A stretch of DNA of 46,307 nt from Microbacterium saccharophilum. Its GTDB lineage: Bacteria > Actinomycetota > Actinomycetes > Actinomycetales > Microbacteriaceae. Every line of letters starts with the position of its first letter. The first letter of the stretch is position 1. Below, one piece after another: positions 16,605 to 26,636 of the stretch. Location of the stretch: the NCBI RefSeq assembly GCF_007992455.1, contig NZ_BKAH01000017.1, forward strand, positions 1 through 46,307. Reading direction: 5' to 3'. Below the pieces are notes generated by a model. The model saw only the letters and a program-made list of their open reading frames with translations, did no database searches and had not been told where the DNA came from. Made by a program: the position numbers and the translations under genes.

Positions 16605-16864
16605 CCACGCGAGAAGCACTCGAAGCCCGCAAGGAAGCCCTGGAGGCAGAGCTCGCACGCCGTGAGGCGTCGCGCAGCACGAGCGAGCGACAGGCCGCCT
16701 ACGTGACCGGCCGCGGTCGCACGGACGAGCCCGACGACAACCGCGACGACGATCGCGAGCCGGCGTGGGGCGACGACGGAGAACGGAACGAGCGCGGCTC
16801 GTCGGCATCCCGGAGACAAGCCGCACGAATCACGCGCGGCGCATCCCGTCGGGGTGACTCGTGA
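16601..16864 (+). CDS. Highly charged small protein of the element
   Basis: 87 residues with a strong GAAGGAG (16584-16590) upstream of the ATG, the best ribosome site in the operon. An N-terminal helix (TTREALEARKEALEAELARR) is followed by a disordered Arg/Asp/Glu-rich region. Function unknown; it overlaps the following GTG start by four bases. Confidence 0.65.
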   Translation: MTTREALEARKEALEAELARREASRSTSERQAAYVTGRGRTDEPDDNRDDDREPAWGDDGERNERGSSASRRQAARITRGASRRGDS

Positions 16865-16983
16865 ACGCCGTCGTCGAGGCGGAACCGACCGCCGCGGACC
16901 TTCTAGCCGCGCTCGAGCGACTGGAGGCGGCACTCGTGAGCCTCCACGGGTCGCTCGTCCTGGCGACGGAGTGTGCGGCGTGA
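16861..16983 (+). CDS. 40-residue hydrophobic-helix peptide of the element
   Basis: GTG start and TGA stop, each overlapping neighbouring genes by four bases (GTGA). The peptide is a single amphipathic Leu/Ala-rich helix (LLAALERLEAALVSLHGSL) with one Cys. The evidence is its exact fit into the overlap chain; it is too short for any family call. Confidence 0.5.
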   Translation: MNAVVEAEPTAADLLAALERLEAALVSLHGSLVLATECAA

Positions 16984-17522
16984 GCGTCCTCGACCCGCGC
17001 TCGCCGGTCGACGATCTCCGGCGCATGTACGAAGAGATCCGGGAGATAGGCCGTCGCCTCGACCTTCTCGAGTCCCCGTCCGGCACTCAGGCCTTCCGAA
17101 CGGTCGCGAAGCTCGAGACGGCCATCGACGCGGCCGTCTTGCCGGTGATGGTGCGCAACTACGAACAGCCGGCGGCAATCCTGCCGACGGCGAGCGACTT
17201 CGCGATCGCGAACACTGTCGTACCTGACGGGTACAGTCGCGCGATCGTACAGGCGACGGCAGTCGCTTCGCTCCGCTCCAACGCCGCCGCCGGCGTGACC
17301 GGGGGGCTGATCGTCGCGTGCACGATCACGTCGTCCAGCGCATACACCACATGGAACGACGTCGCCGGGCAGCAGTACGGCTTCGCCGCCGCCCCGAACA
17401 CGGCTATCCTCACGGGGCTCGTGGCCGGAGCGACGATCTCGGTCCGCGCCCGCGTCTCGTTCCCTCAGGCGTTCACGCTCGGCCGCGCGAGCGTCGACGG
17501 CTCGATCCTCTTCCTCCGATGA
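16980..17522 (+). CDS. Phage tail/fibre-like protein (tentative)
   Basis: 180 residues, GTG start. The first 60 residues form a predicted coiled coil (PVDDLRRMYEEIREIGRRLD, then LESPSGTQAF). The rest is Ser/Thr/Ala-rich beta structure with AIVQATAVASL, GGLIVACTITSSS and FPQAFTLGRASVDGSILFLR. This layout, a short coiled coil followed by a beta head, resembles small minor tail or collar proteins of Microbacterium phages; that is recall, not a search. A structural-type gene in an element without capsid genes would fit a satellite that alters or borrows a helper's tail. Confidence 0.55.
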   Translation: MSVLDPRSPVDDLRRMYEEIREIGRRLDLLESPSGTQAFRTVAKLETAIDAAVLPVMVRNYEQPAAILPTASDFAIANTVVPDGYSRAIVQATAVASLRSNAAAGVTGGLIVACTITSSSAYTTWNDVAGQQYGFAAAPNTAILTGLVAGATISVRARVSFPQAFTLGRASVDGSILFLR

Positions 17523-17779
17523 CCGTTCACGCCGCGACTATCGACTACTCGCCCGATACGGGCTCGCTCGTGGCGTGCACATGCGGGCTCGTCCTCGGCC
17601 CCTTCCACGAGTACGGGGAGGCGCGGAAGGCCGCGGCGGAGCATCGTCGCTGGACGGGCGCCGAGGTCATCGCGAGCGAGGATCGGCGTCGCGACGTTCG
17701 CAGGCAACAGAACACGAAGTCAGCGGCAGCGCGGAGGGCGCGCGCGAGAGCGAAGGGGCATCCAGACAGTGAGCGATGA
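17519..17779 (+). CDS. Small basic hypothetical protein of the element
   Basis: 86 residues, ATG overlapping the previous stop. The N-terminus has one CTCG pair and an HEYGEARKAAAEHRRW helix; the C-terminus is strongly basic (RRQQNTKSAAARRARARAKG). It may bind nucleic acid. It overlaps the next gene by 11 bases. Confidence 0.6.
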   Translation: MTVHAATIDYSPDTGSLVACTCGLVLGPFHEYGEARKAAAEHRRWTGAEVIASEDRRRDVRRQQNTKSAAARRARARAKGHPDSER

Positions 17780-18116
17780 CGAGACGACGAGCGACGCCTT
17801 CGGCGATGCGTGGGAATACCTCGAAGAGCACTCCGACGAGATCCCGCCGTGCGACTACGGCGCGGGCATCCTCCGAGACGATGACGCCGGCCCGTGCGAC
17901 CGCGAGAGGGCGTCCTGGACGGCGACTAGCAGTCCGTGCGGGTGCGTGAGCTTCTTGTGCGTCGCACACGCCGCCTACTGGACGCGACTCGGCGAACCGC
18001 TTCCGCCCACGCTCTGGGATCGCCTTAGGCGGCGCACGAAGAAGCGCTGGGCTGCGCTCGAGTGCGCGACGTGCGGCGGTCGCACGATCTCGCCGACGTT
18101 CCGCCTGATCGCGTAG
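17769..18116 (+). CDS. Cys-rich hypothetical protein, last gene of the rightward operon
   Basis: 115 residues from a GTG. An acidic start (SDDETTSDAFGDAWEYLEEH) is followed by several Cys (CDYG, PCDR, CGCVSFLCVAH) and a final CATCGG pair, suggesting one or two zinc sites. It ends the plus-strand chain and converges with a leftward gene 14 bases away. Confidence 0.6.
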   Translation: MSDDETTSDAFGDAWEYLEEHSDEIPPCDYGAGILRDDDAGPCDRERASWTATSSPCGCVSFLCVAHAAYWTRLGEPLPPTLWDRLRRRTKKRWAALECATCGGRTISPTFRLIA

Positions 18117-18130
18117 CGCGGCGTCGCTGG

Positions 18131-18478
18131 TCAGTCCTCGTCGAAGTCGTCAGCGTCTGCTAGGGGCGGCAGGGGCGGCTCCGGCATCACGAAGTCCCAC
18201 TGCAGCGCGAGCAACTCTTTGCGCAGCGCGCGCGTCGCCTCGGCGTCTCCCAGAAGGGACGGGTGACAGATGACGACGAGAAAGCCGTCCAGGCTCGAGA
18301 GCGTCGACACGCCGGTGACGTTCAGCCGCGATGCGTGCGGCCCGCCGGCCGACGGCGTGCGGAAGACGATGGGGTCCTTCGGGCTCGGCACGACTGTCGC
18401 GTTGTGGGTGTAATGGCTCGCGAAGAGCACGTCCGTGCCGCCGTCTTCGGACCAAATCTCAGTGATGATCTCGTACAT
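18131..18478 (-). CDS. Hypothetical protein of the element's leftward pair
   Basis: 115 residues, soluble, beta-rich (FRTPSAGGPHASRLNVTGVS), with an acidic end DADDFDED. It lies 49 bases downstream of the other minus-strand gene and shares its direction, so the two probably form an operon. No ribosome site is obvious and no family is recognised. Confidence 0.55.
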   Translation of the reverse strand: MYEIITEIWSEDGGTDVLFASHYTHNATVVPSPKDPIVFRTPSAGGPHASRLNVTGVSTLSSLDGFLVVICHPSLLGDAEATRALRKELLALQWDFVMPEPPLPPLADADDFDED

Positions 18479-18527
18479 GCGCTCAGGCTAGGGGCGCTTC
18501 CGGACAATGGCGCAGAGGCGAGGCCGC

Positions 18528-19130
18528 CTAATGCGAGCCGAGACGCTTCACGCGCTCCCGGATCTCCGTCGGCAACTCGTCGATGAGCGCCTGCGACGTG
18601 CGAGTGTCAACCCAGAAGAAGCCATCGTCGGACACGACGGGCAGGACACCGCCGCCGAGACTCAGCAGGGACGAGTTGAGCTCCGCCGTGACGGAGCGGT
18701 CGTCGACGACGTCGACCGTCGCCTCGATCTTCGTCGGAGCGTCCGTGCCGAAGATCTTCGCTTCGCGTTCCTGGTAGCGCAGCAGCCGGAGCTCGGCGTC
18801 GGCGGAGGCCTTCACATCGCCGGCAGCGCGGGCGGCCCTGATGTCGCCGATCGCGAGCCGGATGAGTTCGTCGATCTCGCCCTCCTGCCGCGCCCGTCGC
18901 TCGTCGACCCCGACGCGCAGCGTTCCCCGGATCTGTTCGAAGTAGGCGCCGGCGCGCGCCTGGAGCGTCGCGATGCCGAGCAGATAGCCGAGGCCGCCCT
19001 CTTCGATCGGGAGCGCGGAGCGATCGCGCATCTGTCGCCAGGACAGCCGTTCGACGCGACGGTCGTAGGCCCACTCTTCTTCGATCGCCACTTTCGCGGC
19101 GACGACTTCGCGGTCGGTATTCCTCGGCAC
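18528..19130 (-). CDS. Possible small-terminase-like or DNA-binding protein
   Basis: 200 residues from a GTG with AGGGG six bases upstream. The N-terminal part (EWAYDRRVERLSWRQMRD, then an LPIEEGGLGY segment) looks like a helix-turn-helix region. A long helical middle (about 65-125: IDELIRLAIGDIRAARAAGD) and a C-terminal domain follow. This arrangement recalls phage small terminase subunits, which recognise packaging sites, but the resemblance is weak. If right, it would be the key gene a satellite uses to redirect DNA packaging. A regulator is the alternative. Confidence 0.5.
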   Translation of the reverse strand: MPRNTDREVVAAKVAIEEEWAYDRRVERLSWRQMRDRSALPIEEGGLGYLLGIATLQARAGAYFEQIRGTLRVGVDERRARQEGEIDELIRLAIGDIRAARAAGDVKASADAELRLLRYQEREAKIFGTDAPTKIEATVDVVDDRSVTAELNSSLLSLGGGVLPVVSDDGFFWVDTRTSQALIDELPTEIRERVKRLGSH

Positions 19131-19174
19131 TGGGCACCCCTAAGTTGCGGCCTTTCGGGGGGCTCTCTCATCGT

Positions 19175-19211
19175 AGCGCCGCGGCCGCCCAGCTCGTCAC
19201 CTGGGCGCCGC
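19175..19211. terminator. Hairpin near the right end of the element
   Basis: Near-perfect inverted repeat, GCCGCCCAG against CTGGGCGCCGC with one bulge, around an 8-base loop (CTCGTCAC). It lies between the GTG of the leftward pair and attR. It may insulate the element from host tad transcription. Confidence 0.4.
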
Positions 19212-19268
19212 GATGGGGGGCGAGCGCGAGCTCTTCGGCCTCGGCTCCTAATCCGCTTTATTTCCTCA

Positions 19269-19273
19269 ACAGT
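19269..19273. other. attR crossover region
   Basis: ACAGT, the right-hand partner of ACTGT at 10745-10749. Bases from 19272 onward read as the lost part of the DUF4244 gene (Val-Ala-Ala-Val-Ala-Phe-Ala-Gly). Confidence 0.7.
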
Positions 19274-19376
19274 GGCCGCCGTCGCGTTCGCCGGCCTCCT
19301 TGTGATCATCATGCGCAGCGATGAGGTGCGCGGCATCCTGACCGACCTCGTCCGCCGCGCGCTCACGGTCGCATGA
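19272..19376 (+). pseudogene. DUF4244 pilin-like gene, 3' part
   Basis: 34 codons continuing the interrupted gene: hydrophobic VAAVAFAGLLVIIM, then RSDEVRGILTDLVRRALTVA. Joined to codons 1-66 at 10550-10747 it gives a 100-residue protein with one complete hydrophobic helix. The remnant begins with GTG, so it could itself be translated, but there is no ribosome site. Its stop overlaps the TadE start (ATGA), so the original tad operon order is intact beyond the element. Confidence 0.85.
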
Positions 19377-19705
19377 TCACGCGCAGCGACGAGCGCGGGT
19401 CGGTGACGGCGGAGTTCGCCGTCGTCGTCCCCGCCGTCGTGCTGGTGATGCTGCTCTGCGCCGCGACTCTCACGGGGGCGGCCCGGCAGGTGCGTCTCGA
19501 GCAGGCCGTCGCGCAGGCGGCCCGGCTGGCGGCGCGCGGCGAGGACGGCGCCCGCGTCCGGGCCGCGGCGGCCGCGCTCGGCGGGACGGTCAGCGTCCGG
19601 GACGACGGTGACCTCGTCTGCGCGACAGCCACCGCGCCGCCCGCGGTCGCACTCCCGCTGCCTCCGCTGCGCGCCTCCTCCTGCGCCCTGAGCGGCGGAC
19701 GATGA
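19373..19705 (+). CDS. TadE-family pseudopilin-like protein
   Basis: 110 residues. DERGSVTAEFAVVVPAVVLV is the standard TadE processing/membrane motif (Glu at +5 of the mature helix), followed by a periplasmic segment with two Cys (LVCATA and SSCAL). TadE proteins are minor pseudopilins needed for Flp pilus assembly. It begins in the stop of the DUF4244 remnant. With the element in place its normal upstream promoter is about 8.5 kb away, so expression may depend on a promoter near the right end. Confidence 0.85.
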   Translation: MITRSDERGSVTAEFAVVVPAVVLVMLLCAATLTGAARQVRLEQAVAQAARLAARGEDGARVRAAAAALGGTVSVRDDGDLVCATATAPPAVALPLPPLRASSCALSGGR

Positions 19706-19730
19706 GCGGCGGACGATGAGCGGCGGACCA
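19689..19730 (+). repeat. Three tandem 14-bp repeats at the TadE / next-gene junction
   Basis: TGAGCGGCGGACGA at 19689-19702 and 19703-19716, and one-base variant at 19717-19730. They contain the TadE stop and multiple in-register ATGAGCGG starts. Copy changes (14 bp, not a multiple of 3) would move which ATG follows the TadE stop. Confidence 0.85.
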
Positions 19731-20047
19731 TGAGCGGACTGAGCCTCGCCGTCGGCGCTCTCGCCGTCACCGCGACCCTCGCCGTCGGCTACACGGGCGT
19801 CGGTGTGGCCGCGAGCCGCAGCATCCGTGCGGCCGCTGCAGCGGACGCCTCCGCGCTCGCCGCCGCCGACGCGGCATCCGGCGCCGCCGTCGGGGTGCCG
19901 TGCGACCGGGCGGCCGAGATCGCCGCGCGGCACGGGGCCTCGGTCGCGGTCTGCGCGGTGGACGGGCTCATCGCGACGGTGGAGGTGACGGTGCCCGTCG
20001 GGGTGTTCACGGCGCGCGGCCGGGCCCGCGCGGGGCCGCCGCCGTGA
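19730..20047 (+). CDS. Rv3654c-like TadE/TadG-type secreted protein
   Basis: 105 residues. The N-terminal hydrophobic helix (LSLAVGALAVTATLAVGYTG) is followed by AADASALAAADAASG, the motif of proteins next to TadE in actinobacterial tad loci (helicase/secretion neighbourhood type), and a Cys pair (PCDRAAE, VAVCAVDG). Mycobacterial Rv3654c is of this class. Three possible ATG codons lie in the tandem repeats; I use 19730 because it is the only one in this frame without an early stop. Confidence 0.8.
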   Translation: MSGLSLAVGALAVTATLAVGYTGVGVAASRSIRAAAAADASALAAADAASGAAVGVPCDRAAEIAARHGASVAVCAVDGLIATVEVTVPVGVFTARGRARAGPPP

Positions 20048-20168
20048 CGCCCGCGCGGCCCCCGCCGCGCCTGCCGCGCGGCACCCGCCGTAAGTGCACA
20101 GCCGCGATGCTCCCAGGATTCTCCTGCTCGTGCGGTGTGTATGGTGTGCTTCGGAGAAAGGACGGCCC

Positions 20169-22828
<2,660 letters not shown>

Positions 22829-22832
<4 letters not shown>

Positions 22833-23449
22833 CCGGCCTCTGGATCACGTTCGAGGGCGGTGACGGGTCGGGCAAGACGACCCAGGCCGCGCTCCTCGAG
22901 CAGTGGCTCAGCGAGCAGGGACGCACCGTCGTGCGCACCCGCGAGCCCGGCGGCACCGACGTCGGCGTGCTGATCCGCGACATCGTCCTGCACCACCGCG
23001 GCGACATCGCGCCCCGCGCCGAGGCGCTGCTGTATGCCGCCGACCGCGCACACCACGTCGCGACGCTCGTGCGGCCGGCGCTGGAGCGGGGCGACGTCGT
23101 GATCCAGGACCGCTACCTCGACTCCTCGGTCGCCTATCAGGGCGCGGGGCGGGTGCTGGATGCCGGCGAGGTCCGGGACCTGTCGCTGTGGGCGACCGGC
23201 GGCGCGCTGCCGGACGTCACCGTGCTGCTCGACCTGGATCCCGCCGCCGCGCGGGCGCGATTGGATGCTGCCGACAAGCCCTTCGACCGGCTCGAGGCCG
23301 AGAAGGCCGAGTTCCACGAGCGCGTGCGTGCGGCGTTCCTCGAGCTGGCGGCATCCGAACCGGAGCGGTTCCTCGTGCTCGACGCGTCGCTTCCCGTCGA
23401 GGAGATCGCCGCCGCCGTCCGCGACCGCGTCGCCGGCGCCCTGCGCTGA
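22829..23449 (+). CDS. tmk: Thymidylate kinase
   Basis: 206 residues; phosphorylates dTMP to dTDP. P-loop FEGGDGSGKTT, the TREPGGT substrate loop, QDRYLDSS with the DR motif, and a Lys/Arg-containing LID region (DKPFDRLEAEKAEFHERVR). The GTG start overlaps topA's TGA (GTGA), so the two are translationally coupled. The pairing topA-tmk-holB puts DNA topology, dTTP supply and the replication clamp loader in one cluster. Confidence 0.96.
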
Positions 23450-23473
23450 GCCGGCGCCGGGCGGGGCGCCACG

Positions 23474-23793
23474 TTCATCCGCGGCGAATCGCGGGTCCGT
23501 GGGGCCCGCACCCGCACTTCGGCACGGGCGAAGGGTGGGGATGCGGGAGGCCGCTGCCCGGCCGATCTTCATCCGCGCCGAATCGCGGGTCCGCGGGCCC
23601 CGCACCCGCACTTCGGCGCGGGCGAAGCGCAGGGCCGATCTTCATCCGCGCCGAATGGCGGGTCCGCGGGTCCCGCACCCGCACTTCGGCGCGGGCGAAG
23701 GGTGGGGATGCGGGAGGCCGCTGCCCGGCCGATGTTCATCCGCGCCGAATGGCGGGTCCGCGTCGGACACACCCGCACTTCGGCGCGGATGAA
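23474..23793. repeat. Array of four 59-bp palindromic repeats
   Basis: Copies at 23474-23532, 23568-23626, 23641-23699 and 23735-23793 are each exactly 59 bp. They begin TTCATCCGCGCCGAA (or a one-base variant) and end with its complement, TTCGGCGCGGATGAA in copy 4. A second GC-rich inverted segment lies inside (CGGGTCCGCGGG / CCCGCACCCG). Spacers of 35, 14 and 35 bases are nearly identical in the long form. The array fills the 451-bp gap between tmk and holB. All open frames in the gap are by-products of the repeat. Each unit could fold as a long hairpin. Confidence 0.85.
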
Positions 23794-23900
23794 GAGACCA
23801 CCGAGCCATCCTGAGCCCGGGCCCGGAACCGCCCCCGAAGCCTCCTGCACAGGCGAGCGCAGGCGCGGCGGGGTCGGTACCAGCGCCTAGGCTGGTCGGC

Positions 23901-25058
23901 ATGGAGTCCGCCCCCCTCGTCCACGACCTGCCGTGGACCGACGTGTGGGGTCAGGACGCCGCGGTCGCCCAACTCCAAGCCGCCGCCGACGACCCCACCC
24001 AGCTCGCGCACGCGTGGCTCATCACCGGCCCGCCGGGCTCCGGCCGGTCGACCCTCGCCTACGCGTTCGCGGCCGCGCTCATCGCCGAGCCCGGCGACGA
24101 CAACGCCATGCGGCAGGTCCTCGCGGGCACGCACCCCGACCTCACGGCGCTGCGCACCGAGGGCGTCATCATCTCCATCAAGGACGCCCGCGCCCTCGTC
24201 GAGCGCTCCTACTTCTCGCCGTCGCTGGGTCGCCACCGGGTGATCGTCATGGAGGATGCCGACCGCATGGTCGAGCGCACCAGCAACGTCCTGCTGAAAG
24301 CCCTCGAAGAGCCGCCGGAGGGCACCGTCTGGATCCTCTGCGCGCCGAGCGACGCCGACCTCCTCCCGACGATCCGCTCCCGCGTCCGCATCCTCCGCCT
24401 CCGCGAGCCCGATGTCGACGACGTCGCCCGGCTCATCGTGGCCCGCACGGGCGTCGACGAGGTCACGGCCGAGCAGTCCGCCCGGCTCGCGCAGCGCCAC
24501 ATCGGGATGGCGCAGCGCCTCGCGACCGACGCCGATGCCCGTGCCCGCCGCGACGAGACGCTGCGCGCCGTCCTCCGCGTCCGGGGGGTCGGCGACGCCG
24601 TCGAGGTCGCCGCGCGCATCGTCGCCCTCGCCACCGACGACGCCAAGGCGCTCACCGCCGAACGCGACGAGGCCGAGCGCGAGTCGCTGCTCCGCACCCT
24701 CGGCATCGCGCCCGGTGCGGCCGTGCCGCCGGCCGTCCGCGGCCAGCTGAACGCCCTCGAGGACGACCAGAAGCGTCGCGCCACGCGGAGTCTCCGCGAC
24801 GGCATCGACCGCGTGCTCACCGACCTGGAATCGATGTACCGCGACACGCTCATGCTGCAGCTGCGCCCCGACGCCGACCTCATCAACCGGGAGATCGCCG
24901 ACGACCTCGCCGCCCTCGCGAAGGCGTGGACGTCGCGGCGCACGCTCACCGTGCTGGACCAGATCTCCACCACCCGGACGAATCTCGAGGGCAACGCCGC
25001 ACCCGCGCTGGCCCTCGAGAGCATGCTCGTGACCGTCGCGAGCGGAAGGACCCCGTGA
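23901..25058 (+). CDS. holB: DNA polymerase III delta' subunit
   Basis: 385-residue clamp-loader subunit. Walker A GPPGSGRST carries Arg instead of Lys, as usual in this non-hydrolysing family, and SRC-like VLLKALEEPPEG is replaced by the family's LLKALEEPP motif. The zinc-module Cys seen in many bacterial delta' proteins are absent here (the stretch reads AEPGDDNAMRQV). The ATG is preceded at 7 bases by TAGGCT (23888-23893), a leaderless-type -10 without a clear -35. It follows the palindromic array and overlaps the hydrolase gene by four bases. Confidence 0.94.
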   Translation: MESAPLVHDLPWTDVWGQDAAVAQLQAAADDPTQLAHAWLITGPPGSGRSTLAYAFAAALIAEPGDDNAMRQVLAGTHPDLTALRTEGVIISIKDARALVERSYFSPSLGRHRVIVMEDADRMVERTSNVLLKALEEPPEGTVWILCAPSDADLLPTIRSRVRILRLREPDVDDVARLIVARTGVDEVTAEQSARLAQRHIGMAQRLATDADARARRDETLRAVLRVRGVGDAVEVAARIVALATDDAKALTAERDEAERESLLRTLGIAPGAAVPPAVRGQLNALEDDQKRRATRSLRDGIDRVLTDLESMYRDTLMLQLRPDADLINREIADDLAALAKAWTSRRTLTVLDQISTTRTNLEGNAAPALALESMLVTVASGRTP

Positions 25059-26602
25059 ACCGCCGAGCCCGCGCCCTCGCCGCCTTCGTCGCCCTCGTCG
25101 TGGCGGGCACGACCCTCACCGCGTGCGTGATCCGCGGCGACACCGACGACACCCCCGCCCCGGCCCGCACCCCGAGCACGGAGGGCATCGCGGCAGACCT
25201 GCTCCCGTTCTACGGGCAGGAACTCGACTGGACCCCGTGCGAGGGCGCCGACGAGGGAAGCTACCACTGCACGACCGTCACGGCGCCGCTGGACTGGTCG
25301 GCTCCGGATGCCGGTGAGCTCGAGCTCGCCGTCATCGTCCGGAGCGCCGGCAGCGGCGAAGCGGCGGCATCCCTGCTGACCAACCCGGGCGGGCCCGGCG
25401 CGAGCGGGTACGACCTCGTCGCCGACTCCGCCGTCTTCGCGGTGGGCGACACGCTCGCAGACGCCTTCGACGTCGTCGGCTTCGACCCGCGCGGTGTCGG
25501 GCGCTCCACCGCGGTCACCTGCTTCGACGCCGACGCCATGGACGCCTACCTCTTCGACATCCCCGCCGACCCGCGGGGCAGCGCCGCCTGGGAGGCGGAG
25601 CTCACGCAGCGCAACGAGGAGTTCGCCGCGGCCTGCGAGGCCGGCAGCGACGGCATCCTGCCGTTCATCACCACCGTCAACGCCGCCCGCGACATGGACC
25701 TGCTGCGCGCGGTCCTCGGCGACGACAAGCTGACATACCTCGGCTACTCGTACGGCACATTCCTCGGCGCCACGTACGCGCAGCTGTACCCCGACCGCGT
25801 CGGCCGTCTCGTGCTCGACGGGGCGATCGACCCGTCGGTATCCGGCCTCGACGTCGGCACGACCCAAGCCATCGGCTTCGAGTCCGCGCTGCGCGCGTAC
25901 ATGGCCGACTGCCTCAGCCAGCGCGAGTGCCCGTTCCGCGGCACCGTCGATGACGCGATGGCCGACCTCGGCACGCTGCTCGCCGGCGTCGACAAGACAC
26001 CGCTGCGCAACGGGGACGGGCGGATGCTGGGAGCGGACTCGCTCATGACCGGCATCATCGCGGCGCTGTACTCCCAGGACAGCTGGAGCTATCTCAGCCA
26101 GGCCCTCGGCCAGGCGCTGAGCGGCGACCCCGAGCTCGCCTTCTTCCTCGCCGACTTCTACTACAACCGCAGCGAGTCCGGGTACGAGGACAATTCCACC
26201 GAGGCGTTCCGCGCCTACAACTGCATGGACTACCCGCTCGAGACCGACGCGGGCGCCGAGGCGGCGGCCGAGGCGCTCATCGCCGAGAAGGCGCCGACGA
26301 TCGCGCCCTACTGGACCGGTGTCGACGCGTGCGAGGTGTGGCCCTACCCGCCGACCGGGACCCGCGGGCCCATCGCCGCCGAGGGCGCCGCGCCCATCGT
26401 CGTCCTCGGCACGACGAACGACCCCGCGACGCCGTACGCATGGTCGATGTCCCTGGCCGAGCAGCTCGCCTCCGGCGTCCTCGTCACCCGTGAAGGGGAG
26501 GGGCACACCGGCTTCAACAAGGGCAACGACTGCGTCGACGACGCCGTCGAGACCTACCTGCTCGAGGGCACGGTGCCGACGGACGGCCTCGTCTGCCGCT
26601 GA
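25055..26602 (+). CDS. Exported lipoprotein alpha/beta hydrolase (TAP/tripeptidyl-aminopeptidase type)
   Basis: 515 residues from a GTG overlapping holB's stop. The signal ends in a lipobox LTAC with Cys24, so it is probably a lipoprotein. The alpha/beta-hydrolase core shows NPGGPGASG (oxyanion side), the nucleophile S232 in GYSYGTFLG, and a C-terminal TAP-like domain with TNDPATP (Asp) and EGEGHTGF (His). The family includes Streptomyces tripeptidyl aminopeptidases and CaeA/HipA-like esterases; the natural substrate is unknown. holB-hydrolase order is also found in other actinobacteria. Confidence 0.92.
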   Translation: MNRRARALAAFVALVVAGTTLTACVIRGDTDDTPAPARTPSTEGIAADLLPFYGQELDWTPCEGADEGSYHCTTVTAPLDWSAPDAGELELAVIVRSAGSGEAAASLLTNPGGPGASGYDLVADSAVFAVGDTLADAFDVVGFDPRGVGRSTAVTCFDADAMDAYLFDIPADPRGSAAWEAELTQRNEEFAAACEAGSDGILPFITTVNAARDMDLLRAVLGDDKLTYLGYSYGTFLGATYAQLYPDRVGRLVLDGAIDPSVSGLDVGTTQAIGFESALRAYMADCLSQRECPFRGTVDDAMADLGTLLAGVDKTPLRNGDGRMLGADSLMTGIIAALYSQDSWSYLSQALGQALSGDPELAFFLADFYYNRSESGYEDNSTEAFRAYNCMDYPLETDAGAEAAAEALIAEKAPTIAPYWTGVDACEVWPYPPTGTRGPIAAEGAAPIVVLGTTNDPATPYAWSMSLAEQLASGVLVTREGEGHTGFNKGNDCVDDAVETYLLEGTVPTDGLVCR

Positions 26603-26636
26603 CGGCCCGTGCGCGACCGCGCCGCGAGGGCGGGCG

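Larger units (their letters stand above)
10747..19271. mobile_element. 8.5-kb integrative element (phage satellite or small integrative replicon) in the DUF4244 gene
   Basis: Bounded by the two halves of one pilin-like gene. It carries a large serine recombinase at the left end, a convergent zinc-ribbon mini-gene, a 630-bp repeat-rich non-coding region, and a rightward chain of about twelve genes, most joined by four-base GTGA/ATGA overlaps (small regulator-like protein, AAA/RepA-like ATPase, coiled-coil acidic protein, zinc-binding small proteins, a tail-protein-like gene). A leftward pair at the right end includes a possible small-terminase-like protein. I see no capsid, portal, large terminase, holin, lysin or conjugation genes. 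Gene density, tiny genes and content resemble phages and satellites of Microbacterium; the precise class is an inference. Confidence 0.85.

Noticed and set aside
10775..19130. Complete prophage
   Set aside because: Only 8.5 kb, with no capsid, portal, large terminase or lysis genes.
23474..23793. CRISPR array
   Set aside because: Repeats are 59-bp palindromes with nearly identical spacers, and no cas genes are present.
23475..23902. Several overlapping frames in the 59-bp repeat array
   Set aside because: All arise from the palindromic repeats and read the same motif on both strands.
24209..26506. 765-codon minus frame opposite holB and the hydrolase
   Set aside because: Shadow of two well-identified plus-strand genes.
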